Below, in pieces: positions 39,949-49,924 of a stretch of 64,000 nucleotides of DNA (position 1 is the stretch's first letter; every line of letters begins with the position of its first letter). The notes under the pieces were generated by a model, which had not been told where the DNA came from, made no database searches, and saw nothing but the letters and a program-made list of their open reading frames with translations. This DNA is from Cohnella laeviribosi DSM 21336 (GTDB taxonomy: Bacteria > Bacillota > Bacilli > Paenibacillales > Paenibacillaceae): contig NZ_KB899821.1 in assembly GCF_000378425.1 (NCBI RefSeq), positions 36,572 through 100,571 on the forward strand, given 5' to 3'. A program made the translations under genes and the position numbers.

Positions 39949-40520
39949 AATCGTCTCCCTGTTCGTGTAATCGCGGGCGGGCCGAACTCCCATTTCGTTG
40001 GCCGCCAAAGCACGGGGGTTGGTCCGGCGTTTCCATCGGCCGGGCCGCCAACCGAACCTGCTCTCCCGTTAGGCCCCGCTCCCCGCTAGATAGAACCCAG
40101 GTCCGGCCATCAAGCCGGACCTGCGATCCGCTATTTGCCCAAATTTCCCGATTTTCGCCGGTTTCCGGACAGACGATCCGCTAATGGGGGGCAAATCCGC
40201 AAAATTGGCCGATGAATGAGCAAATAGCGGAACCACTGTCCGTACACTCTCGCTCATTAGCCCAAATCGGCCGAATAGCGGAACGACGGTCCGCATAACC
40301 GCCGCCTGCAACTAAACGAAAAACGGAACTAAACCGTTCACCCGTCCCAACTTAGCGGTTCACCCGTCTGTACATCGCCCCTGCACCCAATCCGCCCAGC
40401 CAGTCCGCGCATCGGTGCGTACAGCCAGTTCACGCATCGGTGCACATACCGTTCCGCATGCGATCGGCTGTGCCGGATTGACGATCTGTGCAGGGGCCGG
40501 AATTCCAGCGCTGTCCGATC
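39949..40520. other. Repeat-bearing intergenic region between ppnP and tkt
   Basis: This 572 bp contains an 8 bp hairpin (AGGTCCGG/CCGGACCT, 40099-40122), several copies of an AATAGCGGA motif in both orientations (near 40130, 40218 and 40275), paired GTTCACCCGTC and CGCATCGGTGC repeats, and a far-spaced inverted repeat CCCCTGCAC (40378-40386 with 40488-40496). No coding sequence or clear terminator for tkt was found. Confidence 0.65.
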
Positions 40521-42536
40521 TTACAGCAGCTTCTTGAATTGCGCGATCACGTTGTCGACGGTGAAGCCGAATTCCTTGATCACGCGGTCTCCCGGCGCGG
40601 ATGCGCCGAAGGTGGAGATGCCGAGAATCGCGCCGCCATCTCCGACATAACGTTCCCAACCGAACGGGGAAGCCATTTCGATCGCAAGACGGGCTTTGAC
40701 CGACTTCGGAAGAACGCTGTCCTTGTATTCCTGCGGCTGCTTGTCGAACAGATCCCAGCTCGGCAGGCTGACGACGCGAACATGCACCCCTTGTTCGGCA
40801 AGCGCTTTTTGCGCGGCGACGGCCAGCTGCACTTCCGAACCCGTCGCGATCAGGATGCCTTGCGGGTTGCCGTTAGCGGCTTCGGACAACACGTATCCGC
40901 CTTTGGCGACGCCTTCGCGCGCTTTTTCCGCCGTACCTGCAAGAATCGGCACGTTTTGGCGGGTGAGCACAAGCGCAACCGGGTTGGCGTTGTTTTGCAC
41001 GGCATATGCCCATGCGGCGGACGTTTCGTTGCCGTCGGCCGGACGGATGACCGTAAGGCCCGGCATCGCGCGGATCGAAGCGAGCTGCTCGATCGGCTCG
41101 TGCGTCGGACCGTCTTCGCCGACCGCGATCGAGTCGTGCGTCAGGACGTAGACGACCGGCTGCTTCATGAGCGCAGCGAGACGGACGGCAGGACGCAGGT
41201 AGTCGGTGAAGACGAAGAACGTGCCGCCGTACACCTTGAGGCCGCCGTGCAGGGAGATGCCGTTCATGGCCGCAGCCATGCCGAATTCCCGTACGCCAAA
41301 GTAAATGTTGCGGCCGTCGTATTGGCCTGCCTTGTATACGGGCAGACCTTTCAGGTGCGTCATCGTCGAGCTCTCCAGGTCGGCGGAGCCGCCTACGAGA
41401 TGCGGAACGTTTTTCGCCAGGCCGTTCAGCGCGTTGCCCGATGCGACGCGGGTCGAGAGCGGCTTGTCTTCCGGCGAGTACACCGGCAGGTCCTTGTCCC
41501 AGCCTTCCGGCAGCTTGCGGTTGACCGCGCGCTCGAATTGAGCGGCCAGCTCCGGATAAGCCGATTTATATTTGGCGAACAGTTCGTTCCATTCCGCGTT
41601 CGCCTTCTCGCCGCGCGCCTTCACTTCCGCGAAATGAGCGCGCACTTCGTCCGGCACGTGGAATTCTTCGTGATCCCATCCGTAGAACTGTTTCGTCAGC
41701 TTCGCTTCCTCGGCGCCGAGCGGAGAGCCGTGCGGGCCGGCGTGGCCGCCTTTGCCGCCTTTGTTCGGGGAACCGTAGCCGATAATCGTCTTCACTTCGA
41801 TCAGCGTCGGCTTGTCCTTTTCCGCTTGCGCGGCGGCGATCGCCTTGGCCAGCGCGTCCAGATCGTTGCCGTCTTCGACGCGCAGCACTTGCCAGTTGTA
41901 GCCTTCGAAGCGTTTGGCGACGTTTTCCGAGAACGACAAGCTCAGCTCGCCGTCAAGGGAGATGTCGTTGGAATCGTAAAGCACGATCAATTTGCCCAGC
42001 TTCAGGTGGCCCGCCAGCGATGCGGCCTCGGAGGAGATGCCTTCCATCAGGTCGCCGTCGCCGCAAATGGAATACGTGCAGTGGTTGATCAGCTCGAAGC
42101 CGTCGCGGTTGTATGTAGCCGCAAGCTGAGCTTCGGCCATCGCCATGCCGACCGCCATCGCAATCCCTTGGCCGAGCGGCCCCGTCGTCGCGTCAACGCC
42201 CGCCGTATGGCCGTATTCCGGATGCCCCGGCGTGAGGGAGCCCCATTGGCGGAAATTTTTCAGTTCTTCCAGCGGCAGGTCGTAGCCGCTCAGGTGAAGC
42301 AGCGCATAAAGCAGCATCGAACCGTGTCCTGCGGACAGAACGAAGCGGTCCCGGTTGATCCATTCCGGATTGGACGGATTGTGGGTCATCGTTTTGGCGA
42401 ACAATTGGTAACCCATCGGCGCCGCGCCCATCGGCATGCCCGGGTGGCCGGATTTGGCTTTCTCGATCGCGTCGATGGCCAAGGTCCGGATGGTCGTAAT
42501 GGATAATTGTTCAATCGATTTGGTGCTTGCAGTCAT
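40521..42536 (-). CDS. tkt: Transketolase
   Basis: This 671-residue thiamine-diphosphate enzyme of the pentose phosphate pathway starts at the ATG at 42536 ([11 protein letters not shown]), with AAGGAGG 9 nt upstream. Motifs include [13 protein letters not shown], the ThDP-binding [19 protein letters not shown] and the pyrimidine-domain [20 protein letters not shown]. The length matches bacterial TktA/TktB. The gene stands alone on its strand. It would link pentose and hexose phosphate pools fed by the sugar genes nearby. Confidence 0.96.
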   Translation of the reverse strand: MTASTKSIEQLSITTIRTLAIDAIEKAKSGHPGMPMGAAPMGYQLFAKTMTHNPSNPEWINRDRFVLSAGHGSMLLYALLHLSGYDLPLEELKNFRQWGSLTPGHPEYGHTAGVDATTGPLGQGIAMAVGMAMAEAQLAATYNRDGFELINHCTYSICGDGDLMEGISSEAASLAGHLKLGKLIVLYDSNDISLDGELSLSFSENVAKRFEGYNWQVLRVEDGNDLDALAKAIAAAQAEKDKPTLIEVKTIIGYGSPNKGGKGGHAGPHGSPLGAEEAKLTKQFYGWDHEEFHVPDEVRAHFAEVKARGEKANAEWNELFAKYKSAYPELAAQFERAVNRKLPEGWDKDLPVYSPEDKPLSTRVASGNALNGLAKNVPHLVGGSADLESSTMTHLKGLPVYKAGQYDGRNIYFGVREFGMAAAMNGISLHGGLKVYGGTFFVFTDYLRPAVRLAALMKQPVVYVLTHDSIAVGEDGPTHEPIEQLASIRAMPGLTVIRPADGNETSAAWAYAVQNNANPVALVLTRQNVPILAGTAEKAREGVAKGGYVLSEAANGNPQGILIATGSEVQLAVAAQKALAEQGVHVRVVSLPSWDLFDKQPQEYKDSVLPKSVKARLAIEMASPFGWERYVGDGGAILGISTFGASAPGDRVIKEFGFTVDNVIAQFKKLL

Positions 42537-42738
42537 CTTGTGGATGGACCTCCTTCTATATATCGCAAAGACGTTGTTCGTCCGCGATGGATAAATAAAA
42601 CGCAAACCAAAATTCCCAAACCGGGCGCGGGAACGTTAATCCCACATATTGTACCACGGGTTTCCGGGTTTTACCACGGGTTGTACGTACAAGCCCGGCT
42701 TTGCGGCCCGCTTGGGCCCGGGATTCTTGGGGCGGCGG

Positions 42739-42936
42739 CTACCGCCTGAGCCTCACTTCCAGCTCGTCGCCCGCTTGAAGCGGCACCTGGCCCTGCTCCG
42801 CGAGCCGGCGGTTGACCGCGGCATACAAGTCTCCCATATAAACGAACCGGTCGCCGATATACATTACCCATTCGTCGTTTTCCACATCGTAGGCCACGCG
42901 GCCTTCGATGACCGTCTGCTGCCTGCGGGAGGACAT
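42739..42936 (-). CDS. Small hypothetical protein downstream of purU
   Basis: This 65-residue product (MSSRRQQTVIEGRVAYDVE at the N-terminus) is Tyr/Val/Arg-rich, with a compact beta-type hydrophobic pattern (WVMYIGDRFVYMGDLYAAVNRRL) and a basic C-terminus. It starts 12 bp after the purU stop on the same strand, so it could be co-transcribed, but the ribosome binding site is weak. I do not recognise a family. Confidence 0.5.
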   Translation of the reverse strand: MSSRRQQTVIEGRVAYDVENDEWVMYIGDRFVYMGDLYAAVNRRLAEQGQVPLQAGDELEVRLRR

Positions 42937-42948
42937 GGGCGTTTGCGC

Positions 42949-43854
42949 TCAGACGAAGGCGACCGTCTTGTTCTGGTACACGACCAGACGGTCCTCCGTA
43001 TGCCACTTGACGGCGCGGGCCAGTACGATGCGCTCGATGTGGCGGCCGATCCGCTTCAATTCGTCGACATCGTTGCGGTGGCTGACCCGCTGAACGTCCT
43101 GCTCGATGATCGGCCCTGCGTCCAGCTCGGCGGTGACGTAGTGCGCCGTCGCTCCGATCAGCTTGACGCCCCGCTCGTACGCCTGATGGTACGGCTTGCC
43201 GCCGACGAAAGCCGGAAGGAAGGAATGGTGAATGTTGATGATCCGGTTCGGGAAATGCTCGATAAACTTCGGCGTGACGATTTGCATGTAGCGGGCCAGC
43301 ACGACCAGATCGATTTTGCCCGCGGCCGTCAATTCCAGCTGCTTGCGCTCGGCTTCTTCCTTCGTCTCCGGCGTCACCGGAATATGGTGGTAAGGAATGC
43401 CGTAGGACTCGACCAGCCCCCGCATAATGTCGTGATTGCTGATCACCATGCTGATGTCGGCGTCCAGATCGCCGGCTTGCCATTGCCAGAGCAATTCCAA
43501 CAGGCAGTGGTCTTCCTTGGACACCATCACGGCGATGCGCTTGCGGCGGCTGGCGCGGTACACGCTCCAGCGCATGTCAAAGCGGTCGGCGACGCGGGTA
43601 AAGTCCTCCTGAAGCGACGGAAGCTTTTGCTCCAGATCGTTCAGGTCGAACTCGATCCGCATGAAAAACATCCCGCCCTCGGGGTTCATCGTGTACTGGT
43701 CGGACTGAACAATGTTCGCGCCCTGCTCGTACAGAAATTGGGAGACGGCCGCCACGATGCCGGGGCGGTCGGGACAGGAGATCAGCATGCGCGCGCGGTT
43801 GTTCTTATCTTCCTTGCGCAGCGCCTCCTGCGCTTTATAGACGTTAAGACTCAT
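42949..43854 (-). CDS. purU: Formyltetrahydrofolate deformylase PurU
   Basis: This 301-residue enzyme hydrolyses 10-formyl-THF to formate and THF. It has an N-terminal ACT domain (RARMLISCPDRPGIVAAVSQ) and a formyltransferase-fold hydrolase domain containing SNHDIMRG, INIHHSFLPAFVGGKPYHQA and GATAHYVTAELDAGPIIEQD, with the conserved N/H/D residues of the family. I start at the ATG at 43854 (MSLNVYKAQ), preceded by GAAAGGAAG. The frame upstream is an open low-complexity repeat stretch. Confidence 0.94.
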   Translation of the reverse strand: MSLNVYKAQEALRKEDKNNRARMLISCPDRPGIVAAVSQFLYEQGANIVQSDQYTMNPEGGMFFMRIEFDLNDLEQKLPSLQEDFTRVADRFDMRWSVYRASRRKRIAVMVSKEDHCLLELLWQWQAGDLDADISMVISNHDIMRGLVESYGIPYHHIPVTPETKEEAERKQLELTAAGKIDLVVLARYMQIVTPKFIEHFPNRIINIHHSFLPAFVGGKPYHQAYERGVKLIGATAHYVTAELDAGPIIEQDVQRVSHRNDVDELKRIGRHIERIVLARAVKWHTEDRLVVYQNKTVAFV

Positions 43855-43917
43855 GCATTCGCTTCCTTTCTGCCAAACATGCCGTCGAACGGCGAACGGT
43901 TCCGGTCTTCCGCCGTT

Positions 43918-44114
43918 AACTTGGCCTTCGCCTAAACTCAATCTTCGCTTGAGCTTCGCTAGAACTCGATCATTGCTTAGATTTGCTGAAACCCGATTTT
44001 CGCTCGGGTTCGTTGAAACTCGCTCTTCGCTCGATCTTCGCTGAAACCCAACCTTCACCTAAAACGGGTAGAACGGGCCTTCGCCTTTACACCCTCGCCG
44101 TTACAACCTTGCCG
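43918..44114. repeat. Degenerate low-complexity repeat between purU and nfo
   Basis: About 200 bp is built of loosely repeated motifs such as TCTTCGCT, GAAACTCG, GAAACCC and CCTTCGCCT at irregular spacing of roughly 14-30 bp. It lies upstream of purU and directly after the nfo stop. It is non-coding in appearance, though it keeps a frame open. Confidence 0.6.
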
Positions 44115-45245
44115 TTACACTTTCGCCAACCATTCTTTGCCCGCGAGGCTGACGGTGATGCGGTGGTTGATTTCTTCCTCGCTGTAATCGGGCGACAGTA
44201 CGCGATGCTCGACCGCCAAATCGTACAGCCGCTCCATCGGTTCGCGCGGGTCCGCTTTGCGCGCCTTGGCGTCGGACTTGAGCAGCTCCCACGTACCGAG
44301 CACATACTGGCGGGGCACGATGCCTTCCTTGTCGTAGAAGTGGTGAAGCCGCTCGACGTCCTCAAGGAAAGCGCCCCCGAAGCGCTCTTCGGCGTTGCCG
44401 CGCAGCATCGCGATTTCCGCCTCGTACATCGGGCGCTCCTTGTCCTTGATTTTCCCGATCCAGGGCGTTTCCAGAATAAACGGCTTGTCCCGCAGCGCCT
44501 CGTGATGCACGATCCTTTCGATCGCCTCGAACCCGATCCAGCCCGAGCCGATCGGAGCGTGGCGGTCTTTGGCCGATCCTTGCGGATTTTTGCTGTCGTT
44601 GATATGCACGACGGCCAGCCGGTCCAGGCCGACGATATCGTCGAATTGGCGCAGCACGCCGTCAAAATCGTTCACGACGTCGTAACCCGCATCGTGCATG
44701 TGGCAAGTGTCCATGCAGACGGCGAGCCGGCGGTTGTCCTCCACGCGCTCGATAATGGCGGCGATCTCCTCGAAGGTGCGTCCGATCTCCGATCCTTTGC
44801 CGGCCATCGTCTCCAGCGCGATGCTTACGTCCGTATCCTTGGTGGCGCCGAGCACCTCGTTCAACCCTTCGGCGATGCGTTGGATGCCGTATTCCGGATC
44901 TTTGTCGGTATAAGCGCCCGGATGAAGGACGATGTTGCGGACGCCGATGTGGTGCGTGCGGCGAATTTCCTCTTGCAGGAAATTGACCGCAAGTTCGAAC
45001 GTTTCGTTCTTATAGGAACCGAGGTTGATGATGTAGGGGGCGTGAACGACGATTTCGCCGATGTCGGCCTCCGCCATCAGCTTCTTGCCCTCGGGAATGT
45101 ACAGGCTGTCAATCGGCTTGCGTCGCGTGTTCTGCGGAGCGCCGGTATAAATCATAAATGTGCTGGAGCCGTAGGATATGGCCTCCTTGGCTGCGGTCAG
45201 CAGGCCCTTGTCCGAAAAAGATACATGGGAACCGATTTTAAGCAT
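44115..45245 (-). CDS. nfo: Endonuclease IV (AP endonuclease) with C-terminal extension
   Basis: This 376-residue enzyme of base excision repair cleaves DNA 5' to abasic sites. All nine zinc ligands of the family can be placed: His68, His108, Glu145, Asp179, His182, His214, Asp227, His229 and Glu259. Typical family members end soon after the last ligand at 280-300 residues. This one continues for about 90 more residues with a charged, helical-looking tail ([42 protein letters not shown]). The ATG is the first codon of [10 protein letters not shown]. It is a single gene. Confidence 0.9.
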   Translation of the reverse strand: MLKIGSHVSFSDKGLLTAAKEAISYGSSTFMIYTGAPQNTRRKPIDSLYIPEGKKLMAEADIGEIVVHAPYIINLGSYKNETFELAVNFLQEEIRRTHHIGVRNIVLHPGAYTDKDPEYGIQRIAEGLNEVLGATKDTDVSIALETMAGKGSEIGRTFEEIAAIIERVEDNRRLAVCMDTCHMHDAGYDVVNDFDGVLRQFDDIVGLDRLAVVHINDSKNPQGSAKDRHAPIGSGWIGFEAIERIVHHEALRDKPFILETPWIGKIKDKERPMYEAEIAMLRGNAEERFGGAFLEDVERLHHFYDKEGIVPRQYVLGTWELLKSDAKARKADPREPMERLYDLAVEHRVLSPDYSEEEINHRITVSLAGKEWLAKV

Positions 45246-45415
45246 GGAGTTGCTCCTCTCCGCCTCCGTGCCTTAAGGAACGGGGTTCCCGATCCGGCCG
45301 GGGCGCGTCCGTTTGGATCATCCCCTATTGTAGCGCGAACGTCGAAATAAATCTAGGAATGAGCTATAATTTCAAAATGAAGATTTGATGAGCGTTTACG
45401 TAGAGGTGAGGAGCA

Positions 45416-45850
45416 TTGAAAGGCACGCCCGATTGGTTTATGTATTTTATCGGATTTTGGACGATCGTGCTGGTCGTGTTCATCAGCATAGGCGGATTTT
45501 TTATGTTTCGCAAATTTCTCAAGGTTCTGCCCAAGCAGGACGGGAAGTCGAAGCTGGACTGGCAAAATTACTGGGTGGAAAAAAGCCGGCCGCTCTGGAC
45601 CGAGGAAACGAAAGCCCTGCTGGACAAGCTGACCGAGCCGGTACCCGCCCCGTTCCGCGATATCGCCAAGCATTCCATCGCCGCCCGCATCGGGCAGTTG
45701 GCTGTCGAAAGCGGCGCCTCGAGCGTGACGGTAGCGCACTGCATCGAAGGATACATATTGGCCACGCCCAAGCGGGACCATTCGTTCCTGATCAAATTTC
45801 TCGAAAAAAACCAAATCGACTACTCGCCTTACAAGCACCTCTTGGAATAA
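45416..45850 (+). CDS. DUF2621-family membrane protein
   Basis: This 144-residue protein has a single N-terminal membrane helix (WFMYFIGFWTIVLVVFISIG) followed by a soluble domain with FRKFLKVLPKQDGKS, WVEKSRPLW and ILATPKRDHSFLIKFLE, matching the DUF2621 family of Bacilli. The start is a TTG at 45416 with GAGGTGAGGAG upstream. A TATAAT at 45365-45370 lies about 45 bp before the start. Function is unknown. Confidence 0.75.
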   Translation: MKGTPDWFMYFIGFWTIVLVVFISIGGFFMFRKFLKVLPKQDGKSKLDWQNYWVEKSRPLWTEETKALLDKLTEPVPAPFRDIAKHSIAARIGQLAVESGASSVTVAHCIEGYILATPKRDHSFLIKFLEKNQIDYSPYKHLLE

Positions 45851-45980
45851 TTTCGGTAATTCCGGCGGTTGGCTGAACGTAATGAAACAAATATCGAAAC
45901 CTTTGCGCTTTGCCGCCGTCTAACCTCTTGAGGGCAATATGACAGCTCAGGCTTTTGACTAACTTTGGAGGTGCTTTTGC

Positions 45981-46391
45981 ATGAAACGTTTCGGTAAACA
46001 TTTGGCTTTATGTGTAGCTGTCCTTTCTTTGGTTTTGGCGACGGCGTGCAGCAAAGACAATAACGGAGCCCCCGGGGCAAGCGAGTCTCCGTCTGCGAGC
46101 CCGTCCGCAAGCGTGACGCCGGCTCCCGAGAGCCCGAGCGCTTCTCCTTCTGCGGAAACCCCGGAAGTGATCGAATCGACCGGCGAATATATCGGGCTGA
46201 TGGACAGCCACTCGATCGAAATCAAAACGGAAAACGGCCCGACTCCGTTCCAAATCGACGCCGCAACGGCGGAAAAGCTGTCCGATTGGGAACAAGGAAC
46301 TCCCGTAAAATTCCAATATAAAGAAGAAAAGTTGGATGCAAACGGCGAACAGGTGAAGCAAAACGTGATCGTCTCCATCGACAAGCAATAA
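45981..46391 (+). CDS. Hypothetical lipoprotein
   Basis: This 136-residue protein has a signal peptide with lipobox LATAC (Cys23), a Pro/Ser/Ala-rich linker (ASESPSASPSAS), and a small beta-rich domain (GEYIGLMDSHSIEIKTE, PVKFQYKEEKLD). GGAGGTGC precedes the ATG. It resembles small OB-like surface lipoproteins of Bacilli of unknown role. The next gene starts 19 bp later and may be co-transcribed. Confidence 0.7.
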   Translation: MKRFGKHLALCVAVLSLVLATACSKDNNGAPGASESPSASPSASVTPAPESPSASPSAETPEVIESTGEYIGLMDSHSIEIKTENGPTPFQIDAATAEKLSDWEQGTPVKFQYKEEKLDANGEQVKQNVIVSIDKQ

Positions 46392-46410
46392 CAGCAAAGG
46401 AGCGCATGTC

Positions 46411-48012
46411 ATGCGGTTCATGATTTGCGGCGGTACCGGTTTTATCGGAAAGGCGCTCGCGGACGCGATGCTGGCCCGCGGCGACGAAGTTTGGATTGTA
46501 ACGCGAAAAATGCCTGCGGCCCCGGCCGCGGGCTTTCTCTATGTAACATGGGAAGAATTGTCCAAAAACCCCGCCCGTTGGAACGGATTGGACGGTATCG
46601 TGAATTTGGCCGGGGAATCGATCAATCAGCGCTGGAACGAAGAGTCCAAAAGGCGGATTCTCGTTTCGCGCACGCAGACGGCCATGCATCTTGCCGATAT
46701 CGTCAAACAGATGACCGTTCCCCCGAAGGTCGTCGTGAACGCGTCGGCTGTCGCCCTGTACGGACATTCGTTCAGCAAGATGACAAAACGAAAGACCACG
46801 CCTTACATACCGACTTCTGCGGCAAGCGCCGTCCCGGATTCGCCTTCGGCCGGCGGCGGCGCCGAAGCGATGGCCGAACGGGCTTCGCGCGGAGCAGCGG
46901 ACCGAGGCGAGGCCGATTCGGCAGCATGGAAGGCGGATTCGCCGGCGGCGGAAGCGCCGGAACCGTTCTCCTTCGAAGCTCGGGACGCCCGTTCGGCGCT
47001 GGCGTCGAGCCCGGAATCGGCTTCGGTCCGTACCCGGGCGCATGCCGAATCCGAACCGACCCGCCATGTTTACCCTAACGGGCTGAAAGGCTTTACCCGA
47101 AGCGTTCCGGGGGAAACGGACGGGCGGCTGCCGAACCGCCCGGCAGCCGGAGGTTCCGTTCCGGAGCGGGAACACAGCTATCCCGTATCGGATGATTTCG
47201 ATCCGAACGCAGAGGATGCCGTGTATAGCGCCGGACAGGACGACTGGCGCACTCAAGAAGCTGGGTTCGCATCCGGCCCTGTGGGCTCGAACGCCCAAAC
47301 CGGGCCTGCGGATTCGAACCTTTGGGCCGAACGTGCGGCACGGCCGGATTCCCCGCTGGACGCCGAACCGGCCGCTTCCGAAACAACGGGGAATGCGGCG
47401 CATACGGCGGCGTATACGCCGGCAACGCATACGGCAACGGGGACGTCCGGCCAGCCCGGCTCCCGATTGGCGGAATCGTTCGAGGAAGAATTGTTCGACG
47501 AAAATTCCCCTGCCGATCCGGCGGATTATCTTGGACGCGTCGTCGTTGCCTGGGAGGAGGCGGCGGACCAAATTCCCGTGGACCGAATCGTAAAGCTTCG
47601 CCTCGGTCTCGTGTTGGCCCGCAAGGGCGGCCCGTTCCCGCTGCTTCGGCTGCCATACCGGCTGCTCGTCGGCGGCAGAATCGGCGACGGAACCCAAGGG
47701 TTCCCATGGATTCACCTGCAGGATGCCGTTTCGCTCATCCTGTTCTGTCTCGACACGCCCGAGATCGAAGGGCCGGTCAACGCCGTCGCCCCGGACCCGG
47801 TCACCAACGACGCGTTCGGCCGCACGCTTGGCGAAGTGATGCGCCGTCCGCATTGGCTGCCCGTTCCATCCGGACTGCTGCGGGCCTTCCTCGGCGAAAG
47901 GGCGGATCTGGTGCTCACGGGACAGCTCGCCTATCCGCTGAAGGCGCTCGAACACGGGTTCCAGTTCGCCTATCCGCGTCTGGACGAAGCGCTTCGCGAT
48001 TTGACACGCTGA
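46411..48012 (+). CDS. TIGR01777/YfcH-family SDR epimerase-like protein with about 235-residue insertion
   Basis: The 533-residue product has the family's N-terminal cofactor motif (ICGGTGFIGKAL), NLAGESINQRWNEESK and NASAVALYGHS (to residue 120). It then runs through a long Ala/Ser/Glu/Pro-rich, low-complexity stretch (about 121-357) before resuming with LFDENSPADPADYLGRVVVAWEEAAD and the conserved C-terminal half (RLGLVLARKGGPFPLL, GTQGFPWIHLQDAV). Normal members are about 300 residues and have only a short loop there. No stop or frameshift is seen. The insertion follows the catalytic Tyr region, so it may loop out. GGAG precedes the ATG. The role of this family is unclear. Confidence 0.8.
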   Translation: MRFMICGGTGFIGKALADAMLARGDEVWIVTRKMPAAPAAGFLYVTWEELSKNPARWNGLDGIVNLAGESINQRWNEESKRRILVSRTQTAMHLADIVKQMTVPPKVVVNASAVALYGHSFSKMTKRKTTPYIPTSAASAVPDSPSAGGGAEAMAERASRGAADRGEADSAAWKADSPAAEAPEPFSFEARDARSALASSPESASVRTRAHAESEPTRHVYPNGLKGFTRSVPGETDGRLPNRPAAGGSVPEREHSYPVSDDFDPNAEDAVYSAGQDDWRTQEAGFASGPVGSNAQTGPADSNLWAERAARPDSPLDAEPAASETTGNAAHTAAYTPATHTATGTSGQPGSRLAESFEEELFDENSPADPADYLGRVVVAWEEAADQIPVDRIVKLRLGLVLARKGGPFPLLRLPYRLLVGGRIGDGTQGFPWIHLQDAVSLILFCLDTPEIEGPVNAVAPDPVTNDAFGRTLGEVMRRPHWLPVPSGLLRAFLGERADLVLTGQLAYPLKALEHGFQFAYPRLDEALRDLTR

Positions 48013-48041
48013 CGGAGCGCTGACGGAGCGCTGACGGAGCA
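48009..48041. repeat. 11 bp tandem repeat, three copies
   Basis: CGCTGACGGAG is repeated three times directly at the end of the SDR gene and just after its stop codon. Confidence 0.8.
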
Positions 48042-48079
48042 AATAGAAGTACCGGGGATACCAGGCATTTCATTGTTGG

Positions 48080-49903
48080 CTACATTTCGTTGTATCGGTA
48101 GACGGACGAAGCGATTTGCAGGCTGTCGCCGCTCTTTAGCGGGTACAGTTCATACGGCGCCATCGGCTTGCCGTTGATCCAGCTGCCGTTGCGCGAGCCC
48201 AGATCCTTCGCCCGCCATCCGTCCGCCTGCCGGATCAGTTCCAGGTGGGCTCTCGATACGCCTTGCGTTTCGTCCACGTGCTGCGCGATCTCGGCGGACC
48301 TCCCGATGATCAGGGAAGAGCCTTGAAGCGCGATGCGGACCTTGCGTCCGCCGCTGTCCGTCTCCAAATAAGGCTTCGAGTCGTTCGGACGGACGGCATC
48401 GGACAGCAACGCGGTCTCCGCTCCGCTTCCGGGCAGCCAGCTTGTCCGCAGCCCGGACGCTTCGGCGCTCTCCGCCCCCCATTCTTCTCCCTCCTTATTG
48501 GCAGCGTTCCTCCAGCCATAGTCCGCCGCTTCGCGATGCGAATAGGACGTATCCGGATCGGATACGGACGATGCAGACGATATAGGCGACGCAGGCGATA
48601 TGGGCAGTGCAGGCGATACGGGCGAAAAAGCGGCAAACCGTGGTTTGGCCTCCGGCGCAGAAAACTCGCGTTCGCGTTCGGGCTTTACGCCGAGCTCTTT
48701 ATCGTACTCCGGAAGGCCTGACGAAGCCGGAGCTTCCGGCGCCAGGGCGTTCTTGTTCTTCCCTAGAAAACCTCCATTCCACATATACGCGCAGGCTCCG
48801 GCCATACAGAGCGAAATTCCGGCCGAAAGCGCCAGGTTGCGCGAATCCGGCGAAGGCAAATAGACGAACCGCCAGGCCGCGGCGGCCAGCAGCGAAGCGC
48901 CCGCCGCAACGCAGGTCCTCAGCCTTCCGAGAGACAGCGGAGGCTTTTCCGTTGTCCGAACGGCCCATTCCTCCCGGCCGTCTCCCAACAAACCGGACAG
49001 GCTTTGCGGATCGTTTGCCGGCGTCTGAATCCGTCTCAGCAGGCCGCCTTCCGTCCTCGCGCCATCGGCCGGAACCTCTTTTTCGATCCCGTTCGGCCTT
49101 GAAAACGCCCTTGCCGGAATCGCCTTTTTCGGCTCGATGCCGGCTTCCGAACGAGGAGACGGATCGGAGGCGGCTTCCGGTCTGCTTGCTGCGCTCCCCA
49201 TCCCCGAAGATCGCACCGCCGTCTTCGGCGAACCGTCAATCCCGGATCCCCGGGCTTCCTTCCCGCCTGCCGAACGGAATCGGGAGGACGACGTTTCCCG
49301 CGATCCGCCCGCTTCACGCCCTGCAATCGGGTTGGCTGCCGCCGCGTACGCCCGGGCGTAATGCCGAAGCGCCGCAGGCGAGAAATCCTCCGATCCCGCG
49401 ATGCGCAACAGGTGCCGCATGGCCAAGCCGTCCGGTTCGTCGACGTACATCATCCAGCGCACGATTAACCGCTCAAGCGCAAACGCGAAACTTTCCCCTG
49501 CCGGCTTTCTTGAGACCGGCAAATAGGTAAAATACAGATCATGCCAATCCTCGCCGACAAAAATAAAATCGTCGTCCAAAACGAAGCGCTCCTGATCCAG
49601 CATATAATCCCGGCCGTTTTCCAGCACGTCGGCCAGGCGGCACAGGGCGGATACGGCCTCGGCCATCGTCCAGCGGGAAGCCCGGACGGCCTGCGACAGC
49701 ATGCGGCGCCCCAACAGGGAATAGCGCAGGGCAATCTTTCCGTCGAGCTCTTCCGTTTCCAGCTTCAGCAAACCGGGAACATCGCAGGCGCGGAGCATAT
49801 CCGTTTGGAGCAAGTCCAACTCTTTCCCGCCGATCAGCGGATCGCCCTCCAGCACCATCCGATGGCCGCGTCCCTGTTCGAATTTCACCTTATAACCGTT
49901 CAT
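48080..49903 (-). CDS. FHA-domain membrane protein with DUF6382 N-terminal domain
   Basis: This 607-residue protein has an N-terminal DUF6382-like domain (about 1-190), a disordered Ser/Arg/Glu linker, two membrane helices (about 325-380) and a C-terminal FHA phosphothreonine-binding domain (LIIGRSAEIAQHVD, VSRAHLELI, DLGSRNGSWINGKPM). GAAGGAGG precedes the ATG. It is the last gene of the tad operon. FHA proteins often connect pilus or secretion machines to Ser/Thr kinase signalling; that role here is inferred. Confidence 0.82.
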   Translation of the reverse strand: MNGYKVKFEQGRGHRMVLEGDPLIGGKELDLLQTDMLRACDVPGLLKLETEELDGKIALRYSLLGRRMLSQAVRASRWTMAEAVSALCRLADVLENGRDYMLDQERFVLDDDFIFVGEDWHDLYFTYLPVSRKPAGESFAFALERLIVRWMMYVDEPDGLAMRHLLRIAGSEDFSPAALRHYARAYAAAANPIAGREAGGSRETSSSRFRSAGGKEARGSGIDGSPKTAVRSSGMGSAASRPEAASDPSPRSEAGIEPKKAIPARAFSRPNGIEKEVPADGARTEGGLLRRIQTPANDPQSLSGLLGDGREEWAVRTTEKPPLSLGRLRTCVAAGASLLAAAAWRFVYLPSPDSRNLALSAGISLCMAGACAYMWNGGFLGKNKNALAPEAPASSGLPEYDKELGVKPEREREFSAPEAKPRFAAFSPVSPALPISPASPISSASSVSDPDTSYSHREAADYGWRNAANKEGEEWGAESAEASGLRTSWLPGSGAETALLSDAVRPNDSKPYLETDSGGRKVRIALQGSSLIIGRSAEIAQHVDETQGVSRAHLELIRQADGWRAKDLGSRNGSWINGKPMAPYELYPLKSGDSLQIASSVYRYNEM

Positions 49904-49924
49904 GCCTTTCCCTCCTTCTCATGC

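Noticed and set aside
42681..42692. TTGTACGTACAA palindrome as an operator for tkt
   Set aside because: It lies about 145 bp before the tkt start with no good promoter near it, and no second copy was found. A chance palindrome cannot be excluded.
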